Source of the DNA: Oscheius dolichura
Taxonomy: Eukaryota; Nematoda; Chromadorea; Rhabditida; Rhabditidae
Assembly: GCA_932521035.1 (NCBI GenBank)
Contig: OW051495.1
Coordinates: 4,836,001-4,900,000, forward strand
Direction of reading: 5' to 3'
Length of the DNA: 64,000 nucleotides
The position numbers were made by a program, and so were the translations under genes. The notes under the pieces were generated by a model. The model saw nothing but the letters and a program-made list of their open reading frames with translations, had not been told where the DNA came from and made no database searches. Shown here one piece after another: positions 12,543-28,198 of the stretch. Numbering within the stretch: position 1 is the first letter of the stretch; the number at the start of each line of letters is the position of its first letter.

Positions 12543-15500
12543 CTATCCCACATTCCATATCTCTAGATAGCGGGGTGCTGCTGCAGCACTATGTATGTTT
12601 TCTTGTCCTAAACGATACAGACATGGTGCAGACACTGATCGTATATGTTTCGGTAGAGTAATTCTACTGAGCAATTCCATTACCTAAAAATTTGAACTGT
12701 TTATGAACTGAAAATCCTGATAATGTGTAGAATCTGATCACTTTTGTCAAAAAATGGAGTCATTGAAAAACGAGCATACTGACCTCCCTAAACTCCGGTC
12801 GTTCATTACGATTAAACTTAATACAGCGTTCATATAAATTCATAAGTCGTTTAGGTGTATCTTGTCTCAATTTCGAAATGTCCGGTTTCAATGTTCCTCG
12901 GGCTACCTAAAATGTTTATAGATGTATTCAAATCTGCTATAAAAATTTGTTAAGTCTTACCCCCCAGAGGATTAGATCCCGGTGATTAACATTTGTATAC
13001 GGTAGAGTTCCGGAAAGAACTTCATATAAACATATTCCGAAAGAGTATACGTCTGATAATGTTGTATACGGTGTTTCAGTATCTGTGTGGCGTATTCTTA
13101 TTACTTCCGGTGCCTATAGTGCTGTTATATGTTGCATAATATTCTTAATACCATCCAAAGAATACTGCCTGTCGGCTGCTGATTCTGCATTCCAGAAGTC
13201 CAGCGTGATTTCACCGTAGCTAAGCCAAAATCTCCTATTTTTACGGTACTCATATCATCCATTAAAAAAATGTTGTTAGTTTTTAAATCTCTGAAGTAAA
13301 TATACGTATGATTACTATTCGATCACCTGTGTATTATGCTTTTGGAATGCAAGTAATTCATTCCAAGGGATATTTGTTTAAAAATGTCCAAAATAGTGGA
13401 CATCTGGAATTCCACTTTCGGTTCTAAACAGATCTGCTGGATTTCCACTTAGACAAACATACCAATGACGTGAATGTGACGGTAAAGACTGCTACCGTCG
13501 CACCACTGTGTAACAATAGCTAGTTGTGGCTCTTTAATATAGCCCATAAATAAAAGTATGTTAGAATGCCTAGTTTTCATTAGTAGAGCAACCTAAACAA
13601 TTAAGAACAGACGGTAAAAGTAAATACCTCATTTTTAAATGCTTGAAATTGCTGAGCAGTTGGTTCACCAACATTTAAAACTTTAATGGCAACATGCCCG
13701 CACCATCTTCCTTTATGCACGGTTCCAAAAGAACCCGAACCAATCTTTTGACCTATTTCTAACCCTTCTTTTACCTAAATGTGATTTTAGAAAAGAATTA
13801 AAACGAAAATACTTCCCAATCTTCTTGTTGAGGTCTTGTCCGTGGTCTTGAGGCTTCTGATCTTTCGCCAGGTGAGCGGCTACGGGAAAAAAATCCTTGT
13901 GTTGGCTGTAAATCGATGATCAATATGGAGGCAAATAATGCGTTCATAAGAAAAGCATATGTTTTCAAATATAGTTAATCGGAAAAATAGTACCTTAGAC
14001 GGAGGAGCAGACTGCGGTGGTGTTAATAATGGATGATTTGGTGGCAAAAGTTGTCCTGCGTTTTGGTTACAGTTGCTTGATGGAGATGAACAAATACCTA
14101 AATTTACTCGATGATATTTTTTAGAATTCAATGCTAATAAATAATGATACCAATAACTTGCTTTAGAAACTCACTTGATACAGACTGAGACGAAAAAGGG
14201 GATACGTCATTCAGAGGATGCAAATATGCTCGACGAGCGGATTCTTTTGAAGGAAGCGGTGAGGTTTTTCCTTTAGCATAGCGTCCTAATTCTTCAGCTA
14301 AAAATAATAGTCACGAGGCTTTTTATCTTTAGTTTATAGTGAACGGTGTTTTTTTTTGAAAGCAGCATATAATTTAGTAAGATGCAGCATGAGGATTTTA
14401 AAAATTGAACAGCCAATTAGCTTACCATTCTGTTTTTTACTGTTGTAATTATCACTATATTCGTCCAGTACTCTTTGATTGTGCTCCAGCATAGACTCAT
14501 CGTTGATAGCGTTAATATTCGGGGCTGATGACGATCTGAAATAAGTCATATTGTCTCACGCTTGTTAATTAAAATGCATTAAACTAAACATAAGCCAATA
14601 TATACTATATATTATATACGTACACCCCCCACTTTTCAAAACAGATTTTATTTGCATCGATGTGGTCCAACCTGTCCCGCTGATATGGTCCGGGAGAAAG
14701 AGGAGTTGACTGCTCTCTGCATTGCGTAGAAGTTGTAGGAGGAGGCTTTCTTTTCACGGCAGGTACTCTAGAGATAATTATATTGCAGAATACTTCGTTG
14801 AAATTATACCGAATAAAACTTAACGTGAGACCCTGCTAAACTTTCTATTGGCATTAAAATCCGATTTGCAATTACATACTGTGCTGGGACCCTTACCTGT
14901 GAGGGGCAAAATCAGGACGCGGTGGTTCCGGTGAAACTGGACTAGGATTAGGTTGAAACGGACCAAGAGACGCTTCCATGGCTCCTCCTGTGATTTGTGC
15001 CAGCTCTTGCAGTTTCTGAAACAAACTCTGCCTTTAAAAATTTGTCCTCAAATAATTGTTCTAAGCATAACAGATTATTTTGTTGTAAAAAATCCTCGTA
15101 GATTTACTATTATATTTATATAAATAATTTACCTCTTCGTCGTGCATGAATGTCGGTAAAAGATCACAGTAGAGTGGGGCCAAATAAGAACATTTTGCGT
15201 GAAACTTAATTTGGCACAGCTCACACCGCCATCCGGTTAGCCATATAGGATTCTTGCAGACATCACATGGTACCCATGGAATAAATGTTTTCCTTCTAAT
15301 TTCATGCTTGATCGATTTTGTCTTTGCAATGTAAGCGCTATGGACCCACAGCTCAGGTGTTTTAAGTTTCGAGCATACTGTTTCCATGTCCATCTGAAAA
15401 AAAACCAGTAAGAGTATACTTTTCTGCTGTGTCAGATAATTCGTATTAATTAATATCAAAAGTAACATACTCGTAAGTCAATTTCGTCGCTGGAAGGATC

Positions 15501-15656
15501 TGATCCACTGTAGACACGACATAAATTGGGAATAATGTTTCGTTTCCTCAACACTTTCGCGATGGCTTCTCGACATTCTTCTCCCGGTCTAACTTCAAGT
15601 TTGGAATGCTGGTCAAAAGGCAAGTGTACTTCGAGAAACTTGAACTTTGTTGACAT
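12543..15656 (-). CDS. RAF-family serine/threonine kinase
   Basis: MAP kinase kinase kinase acting between RAS and MEK at the plasma membrane. The start at 15656 opens an RBD (about 15656-15470: [20 protein letters not shown]). A C1 zinc finger follows (about 15340-15170: [31 protein letters not shown]). Then comes a Ser/Pro-rich hinge spread over small exons (15000-13980), and a kinase domain (about 13770-12740). The glycine loop is [16 protein letters not shown] and the VAIK lysine lies in HVAVKVLNV. The catalytic HRDLKTNN is split by an intron near 13320. The activation segment reads [17 protein letters not shown] and then GSILWMAPEV. The tail RSVSAP is the conserved C-terminal 14-3-3 site. 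Stop at 12543-12545. All catalytic residues are present, so this is an active RAF (nematode LIN-45, animal B-Raf/Raf-1). Confidence 0.93.
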
Positions 15657-16751
15657 TCTGAAACCGAAAATTATAATTTGATGTTCTTCATTTATAGTGA
15701 GTTAGTACAGATATCCTCTAGAAAGATCACGCAAAATTTAGAAAAAAACATTGCTCGATCTGGCTTATTTTACATAGAATAATTGCGTTTTCTTTCATTT
15801 TACATACTGTTATAGATAGCAATATACAAGAAGAAAACGGTTTCATATGACATATCTTTTCTTTCAGTTTTTATATTCCAGTACATCAGAAATTAGTGTG
15901 ATTGAAACAATTTGAAAAACCGAAGCATATATATTACGCTAGCTCAAAATAAGTAAAGAATGAGATGACGTTTGATCTGAGCCAGGGCTGGTGGATGGGC
16001 CGAAAAATTCCCCTTGTCTGCTGTTTACGCCAGTCGAGAAGGTAGTTTAATAATATGACCCCTATACTTTTTTGTTGTCTGATGCTATTTTATATTTTAG
16101 GATCGCACTGTTCTATGCATATCCTACAGACTGCGTGATCTTCCATGTAAGTTTTTGTTTCCATACGAGCTGTATCATAGAGCAAATAAAAAAGAAGACC
16201 ACCCCAATTTCAGTGTGATGAATGATCGTTCTTCACTCAAAACGGACACATATAGACATAAAAGAAAAGCTGAAGGTAGACCTTTGAGACTGGTTACTAA
16301 GAAGCTCCAGTAAACCACTTATCCACTTTTGAACAACTTGCTGCTGTGATGAAATGCCGCGCAGCACATCATACATTCTCAGTTTGCTCCTTACTATGAT
16401 ATATGTAAAACCAACAAAATTTCCGAGAAACGATGCAAGCTTTCAGATGTTGAAATAAAAGAAAACGCCGTTGCATCATTATTCGCTTTTTGAAAATAGC
16501 CAAGAAACTGCTTTTTATCTCCCACACTCCGTATCGATTTTACCTTTTGCTGCCACTCAGCCACCAATCGTTATATTTTCTGTCCCAATATTTTTTGTAA
16601 AAGTACCACACACTTTCCTTGACCTGACTAGGCAAGCGAAATATTTCGTTTTATAGCTCTCGACTAGAGCTGTAACTAACCCCTAACACTGAATGAATAA
16701 TGTTTCCACTGGATATTGACTGCCTATCTACAGTTATGGATCGCGCAGACG
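15657..16751. other. AT-rich spacer with one doubtful small ORF
   Basis: Mostly AT-rich sequence upstream of RAF. On the plus strand a possible small gene starts at about 15964 (MTFDLSQGWWMGRKIPLVCC). A plausible 60-nt GT-AG intron at about 16039-16101 follows, with two competing downstream frames, neither matching a known domain. I do not call it as a gene. The rest shows nothing recognisable. Confidence 0.4.
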
Positions 16752-17132
16752 CATTTTTGTGGCCAACGTTCTTCCTCATCGTACCCAAAAACTCACCAAA
16801 TGCGCGCCGCGCTCGAATAATTCGATCTTGCTTATTTTGTAATGTCTATCTTGTTCAGAATTTTATGGCGGACAAGCTGATATAGGTTATATTTCATAGG
16901 AATAAGAAATTGCTGAGTTATCGAGAGAAACGCTATGTTCACCTCAAAAACTCTATTTTGGGTTACATCTCAGCAATCTCTTATTCTTATGGAATATAAC
17001 CTATATCAGCTTATCCGCCATAAATTCTGAACACGACAAATATAAAAAAATAAGCAAGGTCGAATTATTCGAGCGCGGCGAGCATTTGGTGAGTTTTTGG
17101 GTGCGGTGAGGAAGAACGTTGGCCCATTTTTG
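16752..17132. repeat. Long foldback (inverted-repeat) element
   Basis: Two arms of about 165 bp in opposite orientation (left 16752-16920, right 16969-17132) surround a loop of about 48 bp. The left arm reads catttttgtggccaacgttc onward. The right arm read backwards gives the same order of sequence, with roughly one difference per 10-15 bases. It includes a shared block (ttatggcgga, aagctgatataggttatat) in both arms. Such foldback structures are typical of MITE-like DNA elements or of aborted inverted duplications. Transcribed, it would form a long hairpin. It ends 85 bp before the USP start codon, so it may lie in that gene's promoter or 5' leader. Confidence 0.9.
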
Positions 17133-17216
17133 TATATAGTGTAAACCTACGAATACTTCAAACACTATTTATCTGTCTTCGCTAATGCTGTACTTACAGG
17201 ACATTCACATCTTTCA

Positions 17217-21049
<3,833 letters not shown>

Positions 21050-21301
21050 TTCCTAGTCATCTTTTATTTATTATTGTGTATTTATCTACGTGGTGATCAA
21101 TGCTTGTACGTGTGTCCGTCTCCCCCCTCCGTTACTTTCCCTGTGTCGTTTTCTTTTCTCTCTTCCCAAGACCCAGCTCTCTAGTTTCTCACGTGTCAGT
21201 CAGCGTTGTACTCCTGTATCTTTCATAAATCTCATTCTGGTTATTCATACTCTGCTTACTAGTACCTGTATCTTTTGTATATGAAACGGTTCTATTGGAA
21301 A

Positions 21302-22836
21302 TGTGTCTCATAAGGAACTTCCGACCATATTCGGGGTCCGTTCCTTTGACCAGCAGATTCTACGTCAAAATTCACCGAGGTCGACCCAATTTCAGCTCCG
21401 GATACCGTAACCCTGATGTGTAATCCCGGAAAGAAGGAGCCGCCGCGAACTCCCTAACCATTTCACATTTCGGCCCATTAGAAGTAAATTTGCTGGGTTC
21501 ATGGAAAACGGAGTGTAGACTCTTGTAGAGCACGAAATGTTGAGCATCTTCAACCCAAAAAAATTTTTCGAAATGGATGAGGCCCCCCTCTTCCTTGATT
21601 TTGACAAGATACGGCAAAGCCACGGAGGAGAACGGTAGTTTCGCATGAAATCGTTTTGTATTTCTTGAGATATTGGCTAAACCTAGAGATTTTCGGTAGG
21701 GAAATGTTTAAAATTCTGTGCTCTGCAAGACTTCACACTCAGTTTCCGTTAGCCCATCAGCTTTACTTCTCTAATGGGGCGAAATGTGAAATGGTTAGGG
21801 TGTCCGTGTTCGAATTCGCAACGCGCCAGGGTTGCCTCGGATCAGAGAAGCTCTTTTACCGCTGTCCTTGTCTCGTCAAAAGAGGCGATGTAATACAAAA
21901 AAAAACAATTTTCGGAGCCGAAATTGTATGGACCCGCTCCGCGGCGCACAGCTCGCCGCGGAAGAAGAGTGAGCAACGCGACAGTGGTCGTGCCAGGACC
22001 AGTGCAATTTTTGCTCTTCAGTCAATACAACTTTGTCGAAGTCAGCGAGACAAAACGACACATTTTTACTTTTTTTTGTAAATTGCATTCGATCCAGTAT
22101 GTTCGAAAGAGCCGGAAGTAATTTTTGAGGGTGATGGAAATGTGCCATTGAAAAGAAATTGAGTTTTTTGAGTTTTTCAATATCAAATCCTAAACAGATT
22201 TTAGTGAGAAAATTACTTCCTGATCAGTATTTATTTCTGTATCGATTGAACCCAAGAACACGAAAAATGAATATCTAGATAAGGCTGCCAGACGTCGACA
22301 AAGTTGGATACCGTAATTTGAAGAACAAAAAGCCCGGCCGTTTGCTGTTTACGCACTGTTTCTGTCCAACTCTTCACTTTCGAGAACTTCATGATATTCT
22401 TCAAGCATTTCTTTCTCAAAACTGTGACATCCGATTTTTTTCTTGTTTACGGCAATCAATTAGCCACTTTATGGGGACCATTTTGAGTTATCAGCGAAAG
22501 AATATCATGGTAAAAAGTTATTCTTGGATCATTCCGAAACAAAATGCACTCATTTACGTTTTATTTCGAATTTTGCTGTGTTTGATTATTTTTTCGTTTA
22601 TTTTATAGTATTTCGGGGTCGGCAAGACACGAGAAATGGTCAGAAATACATAAAAATGCATAAAAACGGCATTAGCATTCGCGTTTTTAGACCTTTAAGG
22701 TGTTGGCCTCGGCGAGCTGTGGGCGCCTTATTTCCGAGATGACGAAAAATCAGGGTTACGGTATCCGAGCTGAAATTTTGTACGCCTCGATGAATTTTGA
22801 CGTAGAATCTGCTAGAAATCTTATTTATGAGACACC
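21302..22836. mobile_element. Non-autonomous DNA element with nested inverted repeats
   Basis: The outer ends share TGTCTCATAA in inverted orientation (21304-21313 and 22825-22834). A stronger sub-terminal inverted repeat of about 65 bp lies just inside (21352-21417 and 22749-22813: agcagattctacgtcaaaat at left, mirrored at right; and taccgtaaccctgat). A second, nested inverted pair occurs inside the left half (about 21449-21580 against 21690-21806; shared ccctaaccatttcacatttc). Open reading frames inside are short and match no transposase. I read this as a composite MITE or a decayed DNA transposon. Target-site duplication is not clear, so exact ends are approximate. Confidence 0.75.
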
Positions 22837-23585
22837 CTAATAAATAAGAACTTGCGAAAGAATTGTTAGGGAATCAGGGTGCGATCATATACCGTATTCC
22901 GGTTTCGAAGGGGATACGGTCATTACTCCCGGGTTCTAAGATTCACCGGGATAGGCGCCCGACATACATGGGCAAAAACGCCAAAATTGGCTAGCCATTT
23001 TTGGCAAGCCGTTCAATTCTTTCCGAGCTTGACCTAACAAAAGTAAAGCTATAGGGCCTGAATGGCTAGCCAACGCCATTTTTTTATAAAGTTGCTGTTT
23101 CGCGCGCATATTTCGTTTGCAGTCGAGCTTTTCGTTTCTTTTAGTATTTTAGAGAAATGATGCTTTCATCTTTGATTTTTTAGTGTCTAAATTATCTACG
23201 TTCGACAGCGCATCTTCTACAACCTCACTAGTATGCCTCCTGCGGCCTTTGGCCGCGTTAGGATTAAAAACGTGACAGTCGAAAAAGATTGGACGGACGA
23301 ATAAAACCTGACCGGTCGGATCTTTCTGTTTCTCTAACTGTCTGCTTTTGACCGTCAAATCTACACATCCGACTGGTCTTACAGACAGACAGACAGAGAT
23401 CTCCCTATTAGGGTAGGATTGGAAATGGGGAATGCTAAAATATTGATGGAAATTCGAAAACAATGCAGAAGATTTTTTTTTTAAATATCGAAGAGCTACT
23501 TCAAAAATGGCGAGCCATGGCTTTGCCCATGTATGCGTCCGACAGTTTTTTGGACACCTTTTTTTATACCGCTTGGGTTCCCGGG
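22837..23585. other. Repeat-like spacer, no recognised gene
   Basis: Spacer between two inverted-repeat elements. It contains a small palindromic motif (ggctagccatttttggcaagcc, about 22990-23012) and a second ggctagcca at about 23063. A 154-codon open frame on the minus strand (23613-23149) runs into the adjacent element, is basic, and shows no domain. I consider it fortuitous or relic element sequence. Confidence 0.4.
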
Positions 23586-23763
23586 TATAGTCTGTCAAGA
23601 AAAAAGACGACATTCAAGGTCTAACTCGCCAAGAACTAATTTTAGTGGTGGAGCGCACTGACAGATATTTTTCGAGCGGCCAAGAAGGAAAAAAGGCCAG
23701 TAAGTTCGGCTCGCGGCTAAATCGTTAGACCTTGAATGTCGTCTTTTTTCTTGACAGACTATA
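23586..23763. mobile_element. 178-bp MITE with 40-bp perfect terminal inverted repeats
   Basis: The left end (23586-23625) begins TATAGTCTGTCAAGAAAAAA and runs to gtctaac. The right end (23724-23763) is its exact reverse complement, ending TTGACAGACTATA. The ends begin and finish with TATA, compatible with a TA target-site duplication as made by Tc1/mariner-type transposases. The 98-bp interior has no coding capacity. The perfect 40-bp repeats suggest recent origin or mobilisation. It sits 155 bp upstream of the vezatin-like gene. Confidence 0.92.
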
Positions 23764-23917
23764 ATAAAAAGACTACTTCAAGGTATAGTGCCCCTCCCGG
23801 GCAAACCTTGGAACCGGGCACATAATAAGTCTACTCCACAGACGTCTGTCTAGACGGGAATTACATATTACAGATCGCCATATTATTCTTGAATTTTCTT
23901 CTCTATTAGTAATATGA

Positions 23918-25670
23918 ATGGCCTCTTGGGCGAGCAGATTCCTTGTACCCGAAGTTTACAGGGATGTGCTCAAGTATAAACTAGTCGAGGAGGTTTGGTT
24001 TCGTCTCATATCTTTTATAGAAATTAGGTAGATGCAGATTCGTTGAGCTATGATCTACCATTGAGTGACCAATCTCACCATGTTTTGTCACTGGCTTACT
24101 TGCTAGGATGTATATTTATTGGTACTTTGGCCATTTGTGCAGGTAAGCGATTTTTTTTCTATTTATAGTATTTCTCTATTCCAGGAAATGGGTATTTTTG
24201 CTTCAGTGTTGGAATTATTCTACTTTTTATTGGCGCTGTTTCCATTTACTCTTATATTATAATTCGACGGATACCCAGCAGACTATTTGATGTTTCAAAG
24301 AAGATCAAGCTGGCACATGCCATACTAAAACGTAGAGAACAAGTTACTTTTGGGTTAGTTATTTGCCAATTTACAATTATGAAATACAGACTTGGTTTAT
24401 CCCCATCTTACGGTCAACGAAAACTTCGATTGAAAGTCTTTCAAATTTTTCGCAGTCTTGCTAAATTTTTCAGTTCTACTGCTGATAAAATTGCTCGGGA
24501 TGCGTAAGTTTTTTACATGTTATACAATAACATGATTCAGGAAAGGTGAACAGGAACGAATACTGGCTAATTTTTATTCAAGAGAAATTATCCAACTTCT
24601 AGAAGAAAATGTAGATGAAACGGCAACTCTTATTGATGATGGAGGTTTATCGGTAATTTGTAGAAAGTATTACGTTCTCTTCTATTATTACAGACGCTCG
24701 TAAATCTCTCGGCATTACACATAAGCGAACTATGTCGATTATATTTGATTTACTGCTCAACATTATCAAATTCAAATCTGATTCATTTTGTCAAGCTTTC
24801 TTATTCTATAGACAGCAAGCTGAAAGAATTTTTAGGTGCCCTTACAGGTAGATAATTTTCTATTTGAAAGGAGTAATTATCTTTAGAAATAGAAGCAGTC
24901 CCTTCTGTCAATATATTTATAGAAAAGGAAAATACAGTTGTAAAGGTTGAAAGCCATGAAGCCGTTGCTCTTGCTTTAAATGCAATCAGTTCAAGGTTTA
25001 TTATTTTTTCTATTTAATATTGTTTTTAGCGTTTTATCTCAAAAGATTTCTCCACAAGTAACCAAAAATGACATCCAAAAAGTACTGGCAATGCAATGGT
25101 TTAAAGCAGAAACAAATGATATTCCTCGAGAAAATGATGAAAAGGCTGTAATACTCCCAGAGAAATCCTCCACGACAGCACTTCCGCTTCCGGAAAATGG
25201 GCCCGTAGTTGACCAGGTACGGTAACATTTTGGTACTTGAGAAGTTATTCAGGTATTTGAAGCACTGGCTGATCAAAATCAACCCATATCAATGTGCTAT
25301 GAGGATGATCTTTCACCAGAAACGTCTGTTTTAGCAGCTTCGCTAATGGAAGAACTCAAAACGGCTCTCGGTGGACGCTCGAAAGAGTTTGAAAACCGGG
25401 AGCGAAAGGCACTGGCTAATTTTTATGGCATATCGGAAGAAGAACTTTTGAAACAGGAAGCCGTGAAGAAGAAGGAGAAAGAGGTTTGTGAATAAACTTA
25501 TGTTTTAATCAGTTTAGGAGACTTCCGAATATTTGGGAGAAGCCGTGGGTGAACCAGAAGAATGGCAACCCCAAAGAAAACCTGTTTTAACGTCTGAGCT
25601 TCTGCAAGCGCTAGCGAAACGAGGTCCAGTACAAGAAGCAATATTAGGAGACTCGACTGATAGCGATTGA
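23918..25670 (+). CDS. Vezatin-like two-TM adherens-junction protein
   Basis: Start MASWASRFLVPEVYRDVLKY. Two close hydrophobic helices follow (SLAYLLGCIFIGTLAICAG near 24090-24145 and FSVGIILLFIGAVSIYSYII near 24200-24265). A long mostly helical region comes next. Near the end, SLMEELKTALGGRSKEFENR and ERKALANFYG (about 25340-25430) align by eye with the C-terminal '[25 protein letters not shown]' type segment of vezatin. Acidic residues precede it (MCYEDDLSPE) as in that family. Vezatin links myosin VIIA and cadherin-catenin complexes and acts on dynein cargo. The protein is shorter than vertebrate vezatin (about 480 residues against about 780). Ten or so tiny introns. The stop TGA at 25668-25670 overlaps an AATAAA signal (25670-25675). 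Confidence 0.7.
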
Positions 25671-25893
25671 ATAAACATTTAAATATACCAGGAATCAGTG
25701 TCTTGTAAAGTTAAATGTGGTGTTCATTGTCGGGTTTTATGTCTACGAGCGGGCGGAGTCTCCACTGGGCGGATGACGCAGACATGTCGCGTCTCGGTCG
25801 CTCCACCAGCCTTGATTCTCCCCCAGAAAAGACTATTTTCCGTATAGGTTAGGTCAATCTCCTTGCCTTTTCCTCAATTCTTAGGTTCTTGTG

Positions 25894-27869
25894 ATGAACG
25901 CGTCCTTGCTTCTATCGGAGGTGACTCCCAAGAAATTGGTATATTTCTTGAAATATCCAAAGTATCACTTTTGTTCAGAAGACGAGCCGTCAGTCTTGTT
26001 TCCCTCCATGAGACTAATGCTGGCGGCGATGCTCTGCTGCTGCTTCATCACCCTCTCCATTTCCTCGTCGAATCTCGCAGTCGCGCTTATATGTATGACA
26101 AGTTGTCCCCTGCACGGCTACGGGGGCGACCTGACTTGGAGATCGGAACAGGTGCCTGGGTCCTAGTCGACAACAGATGCCCCTTTAGGAGGGAATGGTC
26201 CTGGCTGCCCAGAACGCCGGCTCTCTGCTGACCCTGGTGACGGGCATGTGGGCCGACCGCCTCAACGGCAAGTGGATGATCTTCGTGGCCCTGGTGCTCT
26301 GTTGCATCGGGAACATCCTCCTGCCCCTGCTGGCACACGACAGCTTCTGGTTCGCGGTGCTGGCCCGGCTGGCGGTGGGGGCCAGTGACGCGTGCCTCAT
26401 GCCGGCCTCGAACTCCCTCATCACCAGGTGACACCCCCCGGAGGAGGGGATAATCATGTGGTTCAGATGGTTTCCACAGACAGAACGGGCGGCCGCCATC
26501 GGACTGATCAGCGGTGGACGGCAGATTGGTCAGTCGATCAATGCGCGGTTGATATGGCCAGCTGGGGAAGGGCGACCTTGGGCCGAAGATTTCACGGAAA
26601 CAGTCTTTTTTGGGCCTAATTCGCCCGTCGCTTCCCCGAAAAACAGGGGCTGCCCTCCCAAATGACGATATTTTCAGGCACTCTGTTCATCCTGCCCACG
26701 GCCGGCTACCTCTGCACCCGGAAGGACATCCTCGAAGGATGGCCGGCCATCTTCTACCTTTCCGGCTTCATCTCCATCATGGTCACCGTATTCTGGCTGC
26801 CATTCGGGGCCGACAAGCCCGCCAAGCAGTGCTGTATCTCGGTCAAGGAGCAGCGCTTCATCGAGAGCCGGTAGGTGTCCTCCCCGGCCAGGCCAGCCTC
26901 CTTTAGGATCGCTTGTGAATCCATTGGGAAACGGACCGACCGGAGCCGGCGTGTGCCGTACCGGGCCATGATGCGGTCGAGTGCCCTGTGGGCGGCCATC
27001 TTCTCCCTTGTTTGCCACGAGTACCCCCTGGTCATCATGCTCCAGTTCCTGCCCAACTACATGCGGGACGTGCTCGAGTTCGCCCCTACCAAGAACGGCC
27101 TGATAGCCGCCCTTCCGATTCTCTGCCTCTTCCTTTCCAAGACCGTCTGCTCCTCCTTCTCCTCCTACCTCGTCACCAAGCGGCAACACGACAAGACGTT
27201 CGTCTGCAAGGTATCCTCCCCCCGGCCCCCTCCCAGCCCCTTTAGTGCTTCAATGCGGCCGCCTCAGCCGGCCTCTCCCTCTGCATCTTCCTCGTGCCCT
27301 TCTTCGACAAGGACCACGCCGTCCTGGCCGTTGTCTCCCTCTGTGGGGCCATGTGCTTTGCAGGTACCCCTGCCCCCCTAGAGGCCCAACCTTCTAGGGA
27401 TGCATACTCCCGGAGTGATCACCGCTCTGGTGCAGCTCGCTCCTCCGTTTTCGGGCATCGTCACCGGCTGGTCTTTCTTCGCCGTTGCCTGGTTCAGTAT
27501 CGGGAATAAAATTCTTACAAAACACATCGTTCAGCAGGGTCAGTCAGTTTGTCGCCGCGTCAAGTGATCCATTTCAGGTTCGGCAACCGAATGGGCCATG
27601 GTTTTCCGTGTGTCTGCGCTCGTAGCCGCTCTCCCCGTTTTTGTTTTCTCGTGGTGGGGATCGGCCGATAGACAAGTAATTATTGTCTTTTTTTTGAAGA
27701 CTTCCTTCAGATATGGGCTGCCCCTTCGTCCAAATGTTCAGTGTATTCTTTCCAAATAGAGCGGAACGGTTCAAGGTCAACACAGGTTCACACCATGAAT
27801 TCCCAAAAGAAACCTTTTATAGATGAGCCGAACAACCTCACTGAGCTCAATTCAAGAAGGTTCAGTTAA
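25894..27869 (+). CDS. SLC17-family (sialin/VGLUT-like) anion transporter
   Basis: Major-facilitator membrane protein of the phosphate/sialic acid/glutamate branch. The start MNASLLLSE is followed by a 60-nt intron, then MRLMLAAMLCCCFITLSISS with SNLAVALICMT, the family's first helix and 'R-N-(L/M)-S/A-V-A-I' type ending. Other hallmarks are GMWADRLNGKWMI, RLAVGASDACLMPASNSLI (MFS helix 4), WFPQTERAAAIGLISGGRQ (highly typical 'WxPxxERs'), GWPAIFYLSGF and TPGVITALVQLAPPFSGIVTG. The C-terminal helix is RVSALVAALPVFVFSWWGS. About 12 helices result. The tail ends NLTELNSRRFS (stop 27867-27869). The second frame after 26540 is broken by an intron at about 26540-26678. The substrate cannot be read from sequence. 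Confidence 0.88.
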
Positions 27870-28198
27870 AAATTCACGAAAAACAGGCACTGTATCCCGC
27901 ACCTCCAGTCTTGCAAAAAATCTCAATGAAGCCAACAAGTCGTAACATGCTATTACTACAAACATATTCACGGGTTTTGTAATTATATTTAATGATTATG
28001 TATGAAAAATTCATTTCCTTCATGTTTTTTGCACTCAGTTCGCTTTTCAACCATTTTCAATGCACAGTTGATGAGAACTAATAACGAAAGAACTGATTCT
28101 TCGACAAGATTGCCCAAGTAGCTTTTGTCACCGTTTGTTTACATCATTTTAAAAAATTCATTATATAAAAACATTACCCATAAAAATTATTTAAAATG

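Noticed and set aside
15964-16315. Small plus-strand gene with a 60-nt intron.
   Set aside because: Two competing frames after the intron and no recognisable domain; not enough support.
23149-23613. 154-codon minus-strand ORF as a transposase.
   Set aside because: No catalytic DDE pattern or zinc finger; it overlaps MITE sequence and is basic and repetitive.
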